DNA from: Bacteroidales bacterium UBA6360
GTDB taxonomy: Bacteria > Bacteroidota > Bacteroidia > Bacteroidales > UBA932
Direction: 5' to 3'
DNA: 21,402 bases
NCBI GenBank assembly: GCA_002440085.1
Contig: DJRM01000032.1
Coordinates: forward strand, 39,947-61,348
The stretch's first letter is position 1. Each line of letters opens with the position of its first letter. Shown piece by piece: positions 15,053 to 21,402 of this stretch. The notes beneath the pieces are model-generated. The model saw only the letters and a list, made by a program, of their open reading frames with translations, had not been told where the DNA came from and searched no databases. The translations under genes were made by a program, and so were the position numbers.

Positions 15053-17326
15053 TTAGGCGGGAACTGTTGTCCGGGTTGTATCAACAGGAGCAGCCGTCTC
15101 CTGCGCCGGGCATTCTGTCCGGGCCTTTGGCTGCGGCCAGAACGGGCGGATGTTCTTCGGGAGGCAGAAATAGATTCCGACGAGGATGCCGAGGATGAGG
15201 GCGATGCCGATGACTGCCTTTTTCCACTTTGGCATCTTCTTCTCGGCGAACGGGTCGTTGCCGACGAAGACCGGCATCTTGGCCATGCCGGTGAGGGTCT
15301 GACCGAAGCGGACGTTGACAATCACCTTGGAGTTCACAGCCCAGCCGTTGGCGTTGAGAATCGGCGCGAGGTTACGCTTGCGCAGGCTGAGCCAGGACAT
15401 AATCATGGACGGTCCGGAAATGATGAGGATGATTCCGGCAATCGAGCCGACCATCCCCCAGAAACTGAGGCTGACAAAAGTCGTATATAGACCTCCGAGG
15501 AAAGTTCCTATTGAACCGAGGGCCATTCCTATCATAGCGAAGATGCCGGCAAACTTGGCGACGTCGAAAGGCTGTGCCGGAGCGGGAGCCGTGCCTGCGG
15601 CAGCCGAGGCTGCGACATTGGTTCCGGCGGCTGAAATGTCCGCAGTGGCCTTCTCAAGCACCTTTGAGTCCTGCTTTGCCGCTATCTTGTTAATCTGCGT
15701 CTCGACGAAATTCCCGATTTTCTTGTACGGCGACCAGAAGGCCTGGCGGACGCTTATCGGGTTATCGACTATCTTCGTCACGACGGCATCCCAGTCGTTG
15801 CCGGCGCGGTCGTAGAAGACGGCGTTGCAGCCGACCTTGAGGTTGTTGATGTCGCCGTCGGTCATCACCGCGACGATGGTCATCTTGGCGGATGTCTTCT
15901 TAGACGTGCAGTCGCAGTAGAGCAGGAACATCCCGCTCGCCCCCGCCATAGTGCCATGCTTGCCCATGTCCGTCACCTTTATGCAAAGGTCGCAGTTGCG
16001 CTGGTCGATGTAGAGCCTGCCGGCCTGGAACACGGATGTCATCGTGTCTTCAGTCGAATAGAAGTCGGAAAATGTCACATAGTTGCGAAGCAGAGTGTAA
16101 AAGTCGCGGCACAGATGAAGCAGCTTGTTCACAGTCTGAATCTCGTTCACCTCTCCTTCGAGAGCCTTGTCCTCCGCTAGGAGCGCGTCAAGTTCAGCCT
16201 TGCGGTCTTCCTTGAGAATTGCCCAAAGGCGGTCATAGCCGAGAGCCTCGACCTCTGCGCCGGCCTTCGCCCCGCACCATGCCGTGTAGGCGTCGAACTT
16301 GGAGAGAATGCCGTTCCACTGCTCTTCCGTGAGGTATTCCGCCGAAGGATAGTCCGCATCGACTACCAGAGCCTTGAACTTGTCGAAGACCGCCTTCCAC
16401 GCCGGGTTAATTCCCGTAAGCGGAAGACGGGCGTCGGCATTGACCTTGGCAAGCGGGTATGCCGCAATCTCGTCCGTGCAGGCAGCCAAATCCTTGGAAC
16501 TGATTGCGCCTATGCGCTCAACCGTCACGTCAAGAACGGCGGTGCTGTCGGAATTGAACGCCGCGAGCTTGCAACGCATGAAGAAGTCCGCAACCTTTTC
16601 CTTCAGTGCCGTGCAGGCGGCAAGCGCATCGGCCGTGTCGTCTCCATAAGGGAATATTTCCTTCACTCCGGCATCCTTCCACGCCACATAATCCGCCGCT
16701 GCCTTGTAGAACGCAGCAATCCTGTCCGCATCCACGCCCGGCTCTCCGCTGCGGTCCTGAAGCCCTCCAAACGAGGAGATACACTCACCTATTATATTCT
16801 TGAGCCCGGCGTCATCCGTCGAATTTTCCGTGATTATGCCGTCACCGTTGAAACGGGTCTTGGAGAATATGGCGATGCTGTCGCTTACGTCGGCAATCGA
16901 AATCGCGTCCTTCTTCAAGCCGAGGTTTTCAAGAATCTGCTTCGCACAGGCATATATCCTCGTGCCCTCGTCGGTTCCCGTGTTTATCGCCGAAAGCGGA
17001 AGCTCAGCCGGGCGGCCGATGAGAACGTTCATGTCAGACAGACGGGACTTGAGCCAGCTCACGGTCGCAAGCACTTCATTTACTCGAATCTTCCCGTCGC
17101 AGTCAATGTCAAGCAGCGCAAGGGTGTCCGGATCCATCTCAAGCCCCGAGGCCGGACAGCTTAGCACAGTCCAGAGCTTCTGGTCAAGCTCGTCCAGATG
17201 GGCAATGTCATCGCCGGTACTGATGTTCACACGTGTCACGCCTCCGAAAGTCGAGAACTTCCACTCATAATCACCGTTTGACTTCATCGTGCTCACCGAC
17301 GAAATCCGCTTAATCTTCTTATTCAT
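15053..17326 (-). CDS. Membrane-anchored EF-hand protein of unknown function
   Basis: 757 residues from the ATG at 17326 (MNKKIKRISSVS); the frame opens earlier at 17359, but those codons overlap a leader hairpin. One canonical EF-hand loop is present, DIDCDGKIRVNE at residues 73-84, with Asp at positions 1, 3 and 5 and Glu at 12, so calcium binding is likely. A second, degenerate one may lie near RFNGDGIITE. There is no obvious signal peptide. The long middle region is soluble, mostly helical, ending in an Ala/Pro-rich linker. Hydrophobic segments at about 592-646 and 704-723 place the C-terminal part in the membrane, and the last 30 residues are Pro/Thr-rich. I do not recognise a named family. 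Neighbours give no pathway: frr is upstream and an AlbA-type gene is downstream. Confidence 0.8.
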   Translation of the reverse strand: MNKKIKRISSVSTMKSNGDYEWKFSTFGGVTRVNISTGDDIAHLDELDQKLWTVLSCPASGLEMDPDTLALLDIDCDGKIRVNEVLATVSWLKSRLSDMNVLIGRPAELPLSAINTGTDEGTRIYACAKQILENLGLKKDAISIADVSDSIAIFSKTRFNGDGIITENSTDDAGLKNIIGECISSFGGLQDRSGEPGVDADRIAAFYKAAADYVAWKDAGVKEIFPYGDDTADALAACTALKEKVADFFMRCKLAAFNSDSTAVLDVTVERIGAISSKDLAACTDEIAAYPLAKVNADARLPLTGINPAWKAVFDKFKALVVDADYPSAEYLTEEQWNGILSKFDAYTAWCGAKAGAEVEALGYDRLWAILKEDRKAELDALLAEDKALEGEVNEIQTVNKLLHLCRDFYTLLRNYVTFSDFYSTEDTMTSVFQAGRLYIDQRNCDLCIKVTDMGKHGTMAGASGMFLLYCDCTSKKTSAKMTIVAVMTDGDINNLKVGCNAVFYDRAGNDWDAVVTKIVDNPISVRQAFWSPYKKIGNFVETQINKIAAKQDSKVLEKATADISAAGTNVAASAAAGTAPAPAQPFDVAKFAGIFAMIGMALGSIGTFLGGLYTTFVSLSFWGMVGSIAGIILIISGPSMIMSWLSLRKRNLAPILNANGWAVNSKVIVNVRFGQTLTGMAKMPVFVGNDPFAEKKMPKWKKAVIGIALILGILVGIYFCLPKNIRPFWPQPKARTECPAQETAAPVDTTRTTVPA

Positions 17327-17343
17327 ATCTTCTTCACACACAA

Positions 17344-17368
17344 CAAGAACCGGCATCACCGGTTCTTG
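17344..17368 (-). promoter_or_regulatory. Perfect hairpin in the EF-hand gene leader
   Basis: CAAGAACCGG (17344-17353) and CCGGTTCTTG (17359-17368) form a perfect 10-bp stem with a 5-nt loop, 17 nt upstream of the chosen ATG. There is no T-run, so a leader structure or operator is more likely than a terminator. Confidence 0.6.
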
Positions 17369-17459
17369 AATAATTCTTAAATAACTTCGCTTTCAGCCAA
17401 TTTCCCGGATCTATCAAAGCAGATACATTTCAACAATCTGTCAAAGTTGCTGAAAGAGA

Positions 17460-17578
17460 GGGAATGCATAAAAGGATGAAATGCAAGGCGGACGGTGAAG
17501 ATGAATACCGCAGCAACCTGATGGTTGTGAGGATTTCATCAAGACGCCCAACGCAGCAGTTCGCCTTTCAGGCGCCCC
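17460..17578 (+). repeat. Structured element, copy B (candidate ncRNA or RNA-bearing repeat)
   Basis: This 119-nt element aligns without gaps over 113 positions with copy A (6921-7038, minus), about 73% identical by hand count. Read on the plus strand it has a closing stem (GGATGCA-side 5' end, 3' end CCTTTCAGGCGCCCC), an inner stem GATGAA/TTCATC, the loop TACCGCAG / TGAGGAT, and a CAACC-TGAT-GGTTG hairpin. The stems differ from copy A by compensatory changes while the loops are the same. It ends 1 nt before the frr stop codon and runs opposite to the frr and EF-hand genes. I do not recognise a known RNA family. Confidence 0.75.
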
Positions 17579-17579
17579 G

Positions 17580-18143
17580 TCAGACGGTCAATATGTCCTT
17601 TTCCTTTGCAGAGACCAACTCATCAATCTTCTTGACCCACGAATCTGTAGCCTTCTGCACCTTGTCCTCGTAGTCCTTCTGCATATCCTCCGCAAGCCCT
17701 TCCTTCTGCGCCTTCTTCAAAGCCTCGATGGCGTCGCGGCGGGCATTGCGCACGACAATCTTGGAGTTTTCGCCGGCAGCCTTGGCTTTCTTGATGAGTT
17801 CCTTGCGTCGATCTTCAGTGAGAGGCGGAACGGAGCAGCGGATGGTCTCGCCGTTGTTGGACGGGGTGAGACCGAGATTCGCGTCGATGATTGCCTTCTC
17901 GATGAGCGGAATCATCTTCTTTTCCCACGGCTGGATGGCGAGGGTCTTCGCGTCCGGGGCAGTCACCGAAGCGACCTGCGGAACCGGAGTCAGCGCCCCA
18001 TAATAGTCAACGAGGACATTGCTGAAAATCGTAGGGTTCGCCTTGCCCACCCTGTAGGTCTTGAGGTCTTCTTCGAGGAACACTACGGCGTCCTCCATAT
18101 TCATCTTGGCTTCTTCCAGGATTTCGTTTGGTTTTTCAATCAT
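17580..18143 (-). CDS. frr: Ribosome recycling factor
   Basis: RRF splits post-termination ribosomes together with EF-G. 187 residues, the usual length. Hallmark segments: YRVGKANPTIFSNVLVDYYG (about residues 30-49), PWEKKMIPLIEKAI, GLTPSNNGETIRCSVPPLTEDRRKEL and NSKIVVRNARRDAIE, which form the two-domain L-shaped fold; the C-terminal helix ends KEKDILTV. It lies 103 nt after pyrH on the same strand, the common bacterial order pyrH-frr. Its stop codon directly abuts copy B of the structured element. Confidence 0.97.
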   Translation of the reverse strand: MIEKPNEILEEAKMNMEDAVVFLEEDLKTYRVGKANPTIFSNVLVDYYGALTPVPQVASVTAPDAKTLAIQPWEKKMIPLIEKAIIDANLGLTPSNNGETIRCSVPPLTEDRRKELIKKAKAAGENSKIVVRNARRDAIEALKKAQKEGLAEDMQKDYEDKVQKATDSWVKKIDELVSAKEKDILTV

Positions 18144-18187
18144 ACTCGTGTTATTTAATTATTCTATTTTGGAATATTTTTCTGAAC

Positions 18188-18216
18188 AAAGACCATCCCG
18201 CTTCGTCCGAGATGAC
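18188..18216 (-). repeat. Degenerate intergenic repeat (GAAACGAAGTG type), copy 3
   Basis: On the minus strand GTCATCTCGGACGAAGCGGG followed by ATGGTCTTTG resembles copy 1 (4063-4102, GTCATTTCGAGCGAAACGAAG then the TCTTT end). It lies in the pyrH-frr gap. The match is weaker than between copies 1 and 2. Confidence 0.4.
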
Positions 18217-18246
18217 TTCTGAATGGGAAAACAGCTCCCGGCCGGA

Positions 18247-18951
18247 CTACACATGAACAAGCGTGCCTACCTTGTCGCCATTGACAAGTTTGAGAAGATT
18301 GCCCTTCTGATTCATGTCGAACACGATGATCGGCATATTGCCTTCCCTGCAGAGCGCGAACGCTGTCTGGTCCATGACTTTGAGATGCTCCTCCATGGCC
18401 TTGTCAAAGGTGAGTTCATCGTATTTCACTGCAGTAGGGTCCTTTTCCGGGTCGGCGGTGTACACTCCGTCAACGCGGGTCCCCTTAAGCAGCGCGTCGG
18501 CCTTTATTTCAAGGGCGCGGAGAGCGGCTCCAGAGTCGGTCGTGAAGAACGGATTGCCCGTGCCTCCGGCAAGAAGAGCAACGCCTCCCCTTTCAAGCAC
18601 AGCAACAGCGTCGTCACGCATGTAATAGCGTGCCACAGGCATCATCGGAGTCGCGGTAAAGACTTCAGCCTCAACGCCGGCGGAACGCAGCGCCATGGCA
18701 AGACCGAGAGAGTTGATGGCAGTCGCCAGCATGCCCATCTTGTCCCCGTTGACGCGGTCAAATCCCTTCCCAACGCCACTGAGTCCACGAAAAATGTTAC
18801 CTCCGCCGATTACAATAGCCACCTGAAGTCCTCCTTTCACGGCCTGAGCAATCTCGTTCGCATATTCGGAAAGACAATTCTCGTCAATCCCCTTCCCCGC
18901 AGGTCCGCCGAGGCTTTCCCCGCTCAATTTCAGCAATACTCTCTTGTACAT
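18247..18951 (-). CDS. pyrH: UMP kinase
   Basis: UMP kinase phosphorylates UMP to UDP in pyrimidine nucleotide synthesis. 234 residues, close to the family length. It has the amino-acid-kinase fold motifs: KLSGESLGG near the N-terminus, IGGGNIFRG (nucleotide and phosphate binding), GMLATAINSLGLAMAL, TGNPFFTTDSGAALRALE, and the DGVYTADP segment near 160. It is cytoplasmic, hexameric in the family, and allosterically regulated by GTP and UTP in many bacteria. The ATG at 18951 is preceded by a divergent intergenic region with a TATATTTG -7 element at 19020-19027. frr follows, so the two form an operon. Confidence 0.97.
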   Translation of the reverse strand: MYKRVLLKLSGESLGGPAGKGIDENCLSEYANEIAQAVKGGLQVAIVIGGGNIFRGLSGVGKGFDRVNGDKMGMLATAINSLGLAMALRSAGVEAEVFTATPMMPVARYYMRDDAVAVLERGGVALLAGGTGNPFFTTDSGAALRALEIKADALLKGTRVDGVYTADPEKDPTAVKYDELTFDKAMEEHLKVMDQTAFALCREGNMPIIVFDMNQKGNLLKLVNGDKVGTLVHV

Positions 18952-19019
18952 TATGATATATTTTTTCCGCCGCGCACATATACCCGAAGGCTACACCGTG
19001 CGTCATACGCTTCAGTCTG

Positions 19020-19027
19020 CAAATATA
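19020..19027 (-). promoter_or_regulatory. -7 element of the pyrH promoter
   Basis: On the minus strand TATATTTG matches TAnnTTTG exactly, 68 nt upstream of the pyrH ATG. TTTG motifs lie 15 and 25 nt upstream of it, neither at the ideal 19-22 spacing. Confidence 0.5.
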
Positions 19028-19092
19028 ATTCAAATTCATCATCAAACGAAAACAAATTCTCCGAATAATTATGAAAGTTGAGAGAAAGAATA

Positions 19093-19100
19093 TATCTTTG
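19093..19100 (+). promoter_or_regulatory. -7 element of the sdhC promoter
   Basis: TATCTTTG matches TAnnTTTG, 44 nt upstream of the sdhC ATG. A -33 TTTG was not found at the expected distance. It faces away from the pyrH promoter. Confidence 0.55.
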
Positions 19101-19144
19101 CACCGCTAAACCAAGTTTGATTAGATAATCGGATTATTGAATCT

Positions 19145-19843
19145 ATGGCTAACATTTTGACATCATCAATCGGAAAGAAGCTCATAATGAGCATCTCAGG
19201 ACTTTTCCTTATCGTTTTTCTCCTGCTTCACATGAGCATCAACCTCTTTGCCGTGATTGACCTCTTCACCGGAGAATACGGTGCATCCGACGGACTTTTC
19301 CAGCTTGGCTGCAATTTCATGTCGCTTCCTATTGTGACCGTGATGGTGCCTGTGCTCGCACTCGGCTTTGTCATCCATATCTTCTACGGATGCTACCTCA
19401 CTTACACGAACCTCAAGGCTCGCGGAGGCTACTGCCGCTACGCCGTTTCAAGCAAGGCAAAGACAGACTCTTTCGCATCAAGGAACATGATTGTCCTGGG
19501 AATCATCATTCTCGGATTCATAGCGTTCCACCTCACCCACTTCTGGGCAGACATGCAGCTCCAGCACTTTACAGGCGGTGAGGAGTCAAATCCTTACGAC
19601 CTTCTTGACGCCACCTTCGGACGATGGTGGATCACGGTGCTGTACCTCGTCTGGTTCGGAGCAATCTGGTTCCACCTCACCCACGGCTTCTGGAGCGCAT
19701 TCCAGACCCTCGGATGGAACAACATGATCTGGCTCAAGAGACTCAAGGTCATCGCCTACATCTTCGCAACTCTGATTTTCCTCGGCTTCGCGACTGTTGC
19801 AGTTGCAGTATGCATCCATAATTACTGCCCTTGCCTCGCATAA
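19145..19843 (+). CDS. sdhC: Succinate dehydrogenase/fumarate reductase cytochrome b subunit (b558 family)
   Basis: This is the diheme membrane anchor that passes electrons between the menaquinone pool and the SdhA/SdhB catalytic subunits. 232 residues with five TM helices; the N-terminus ANILTSSIGKKLIMSISGLFL is typical of the family. Candidate heme-ligand histidines sit in HMSINLF (His29), IHIFYG (His78), FHLTHFW (His129/His132) and FHLTHGFW (His177/His180). In most Bacteroidota sdhC is followed directly by sdhA and sdhB; here a terminator and then trpB follow, so the catalytic subunits must be encoded elsewhere or be lost. It is transcribed alone. Confidence 0.93.
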   Translation: MANILTSSIGKKLIMSISGLFLIVFLLLHMSINLFAVIDLFTGEYGASDGLFQLGCNFMSLPIVTVMVPVLALGFVIHIFYGCYLTYTNLKARGGYCRYAVSSKAKTDSFASRNMIVLGIIILGFIAFHLTHFWADMQLQHFTGGEESNPYDLLDATFGRWWITVLYLVWFGAIWFHLTHGFWSAFQTLGWNNMIWLKRLKVIAYIFATLIFLGFATVAVAVCIHNYCPCLA

Positions 19844-19864
19844 CGACGAAAACATAGAAATCGA

Positions 19865-19903
19865 AAGCGGTGACTCTTTTAGAGCCGCCGCTTATTTTTT
19901 TTG
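19865..19903 (+). terminator. Terminator of sdhC
   Basis: AAGCGGTGACTC (19865-19876) and GAGCCGCCGCTT (19882-19893) form a 12-bp stem with one G-U wobble and one mismatch, a 5-nt loop and the run ATTTTTTTTG. It lies 21 nt after the sdhC stop codon. Confidence 0.8.
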
Positions 19904-19960
19904 TTGTTCCCGAACATGGAAACAAATATTACAGACAAGAACCAATAAGCCCATAACAAA

Positions 19961-21277
19961 ATGAAACAGAAAAGATTCTTTTTGCAGGAGAATGAGATTC
20001 CGACGCAATGGTACAACATCCAGGCGGACATGCCGCACAAACCGCAGCCTATGCTCAACCCGGGGACGCACAAGCCCGTGACGGAAGACGAGATGTCGGT
20101 GCTGTTCTGCCGCGAATGCGTGAGGCAGGAACTGAACATGACCGACCGCTGGATTGACATTCCGGAAAAGGTCCGCGAGATGTACACCTACTACCGCTCC
20201 ACCCCGCTTGTACGTGCCTACGGGCTGGAGAAGGCGCTGGACACTCCGGCACACATCTACTTCAAAAACGAGAGCGTCAGTCCGGTCGGTTCTCACAAGT
20301 TGAACTCGGCACTTGCACAGGCATACTACTGCAAAGAGGAGGGCATAACCAATGTCACCACGGAGACCGGTGCGGGCCAGTGGGGGACGGCGCTCTCATA
20401 CGCGGCAAAGCTGTTCGGGCTGGAGGCAGCCGTCTATCAGGTGAAGATTTCCTACGAGCAAAAGCCCTACCGCCGCTCAATGATGCAGCTTTTCGGAGCG
20501 CAGGTAACGCCGTCACCGTCAATGTCTACACGCGCAGGCAAGGACATCCTCACGAAGAACCCTTACCATCAGGGGTCGCTAGGAACTGCCATTTCGGAGG
20601 CAGTCGAGCTTGCGATGACCACGCCGGAGCGGTGCAAGTACACGCTCGGCTCGGTGTTGAGCCATGTGAGCCTGCATCAGACCGTCATCGGGCTTGAGGC
20701 TGAGAAGCAGATGGAGATGGCCGGGGAATATCCTGACATTGTGATAGGATGCTTCGGCGGTGGCTCAAACTTCAGCGGCATTTCGTTTCCGTTCATGAGG
20801 CATAATTTCTTTGACGGGAAGAAGACCAGATTCATCGCTGCGGAGCCGGCAAGCTGTCCGAAGCTCAGCCACGGCAAGTTCGAGTATGATTTCGGGGACG
20901 AGAGCGGGCTCACGCCGCTGATTCCGATGTATTCTCTCGGGCATGACTTCATTCCGGCGAACATCCACGCGGGCGGTCTGCGCTATCACGGAGCCGGCGC
21001 GGTCGTGTCGCAGCTTCTGAAGGACGGGCTGATGGAGGCGGTCGACATCCAGCAACTTGACTCGTTCGCGGCGGGCGTGCTCTTCGCGAAGGCAGAAGGG
21101 ATTATTCCGGCTCCCGAGTCATGTCATGCGATTGCCGCTGCCATCGACGAGGCCAACAAGTGCAAGGAGACCGGAGACAGTAAGGTCATTCTGTTCAATC
21201 TTTCGGGGCACGGGCTCATTGACATGACGGCCTACGACCAGTACCTCTCCGGCAATCTTGTCAACTACACGAAATAA
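19961..21277 (+). CDS. trpB: Tryptophan synthase beta chain, TrpB2 type
   Basis: This PLP enzyme joins indole and serine to make tryptophan. 438 residues, longer than classical TrpB1 (about 400) and with the N-terminal extension seen in TrpB2. The PLP lysine is Lys113 in GSHKLNSA, the catalytic glutamate is Glu135 in TTETGAGQWG, and the phosphate-binding GGGSN is at 266-270. No trpA or other trp gene is present here, so it may act without the alpha subunit, for example in indole salvage, as proposed for some TrpB2 enzymes. It ends exactly at the base before the convergent pepP stop codon. Confidence 0.92.
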   Translation: MKQKRFFLQENEIPTQWYNIQADMPHKPQPMLNPGTHKPVTEDEMSVLFCRECVRQELNMTDRWIDIPEKVREMYTYYRSTPLVRAYGLEKALDTPAHIYFKNESVSPVGSHKLNSALAQAYYCKEEGITNVTTETGAGQWGTALSYAAKLFGLEAAVYQVKISYEQKPYRRSMMQLFGAQVTPSPSMSTRAGKDILTKNPYHQGSLGTAISEAVELAMTTPERCKYTLGSVLSHVSLHQTVIGLEAEKQMEMAGEYPDIVIGCFGGGSNFSGISFPFMRHNFFDGKKTRFIAAEPASCPKLSHGKFEYDFGDESGLTPLIPMYSLGHDFIPANIHAGGLRYHGAGAVVSQLLKDGLMEAVDIQQLDSFAAGVLFAKAEGIIPAPESCHAIAAAIDEANKCKETGDSKVILFNLSGHGLIDMTAYDQYLSGNLVNYTK

Positions 21278-21402
21278 TTATTGTAGGGGCATTGTTTTGG
21301 CAGAGAGCCAGGCGGCTTCCTCGGAAGTCATGCGGGGAGCGAGGCGGGCATAGACAGAGGCGTTATAGGCGTTGAGCCACTCTTTTTCATCGGCGGTCAG
21401 AA
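21278..21402 (-). CDS. pepP: Aminopeptidase P family protein, C-terminal end (partial)
   Basis: Only the last 40 codons are in the window, cut at the edge: LTADEKEWLNAYNASVYARL, then APRMTSEEAAWLSAKTMPLQ and a stop. The pattern (LT..E..WLN.Y...VY..L.P......AWL...T.P) matches the C-terminal extension of Xaa-Pro aminopeptidases (M24B). The catalytic metal site lies outside the window. It converges on trpB with no gap between the stop codons. Confidence 0.8.
   Translation of the reverse strand, partial: LTADEKEWLNAYNASVYARLAPRMTSEEAAWLSAKTMPLQ

Noticed and set aside
17344..17368. Leader hairpin as a terminator for frr
   Set aside because: There is no T-run on the minus strand after the stem, and it sits over 200 nt from the frr stop.

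Overview
The window looks like a chromosomal segment from a gut-type Bacteroidales (Bacteroidota). The evidence is several promoters of the Bacteroidota form (TTTG, about 19 nt, TAnnTTTG), no clear Shine-Dalgarno sites, a fused FeoA-FeoB, a b558-type SdhC, a DUF4886 protein and SSVK-repeat AlbA/HATPase proteins. Genus cannot be assigned from sequence alone.

Layout. 1-845 (minus): thioredoxin with its own promoter, and a small PII-like protein. 903-6752 (minus): a tripartite RND efflux operon read in the order outer-membrane TolC-like factor, lipoprotein adaptor, inner-membrane AcrB-like pump; the PII-like gene is the last member. 6753-7112: intergenic region with a 118-nt structured element (copy A). 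7113-8036 (minus): lgt. 8217-8843 (minus): 5'-truncated DUF4886 gene. 9137-11683 (plus): FeoAB ferrous iron transporter, ending in tandem hairpins. 11848-13278 (plus): AAA+ ATPase with a C-terminal PD-(D/E)XK-like domain. 13450-13533 (plus): tRNA-Leu(GAG). 13571-15007 (minus): AlbA/HATPase protein. 15053-17326 (minus): membrane-anchored EF-hand protein of unknown role. 17460-17578: second copy (B) of the structured element. 17580-18951 (minus): pyrH then frr. 19145-19843 (plus): sdhC without sdhA or sdhB, closed by a terminator. 19961-21277 (plus): TrpB2-type tryptophan synthase beta chain. 21278-21402 (minus): C-terminal end of an aminopeptidase P.

Most genes are housekeeping or envelope functions. 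The stretch 11848-15007 around tRNA-Leu is more accessory in character. The main unexplained observation is the pair of about 118-nt elements at 6921-7038 (minus) and 17460-17578 (plus). They align without gaps over 113 positions at about 73% identity by hand count. Five base pairs change on both sides and still pair, while the internal-loop sequences are unchanged. This is what a conserved structured RNA, or a mobile element carrying one, would look like, and I do not recognise it as a known family. Two further short intergenic repeat families are also present.
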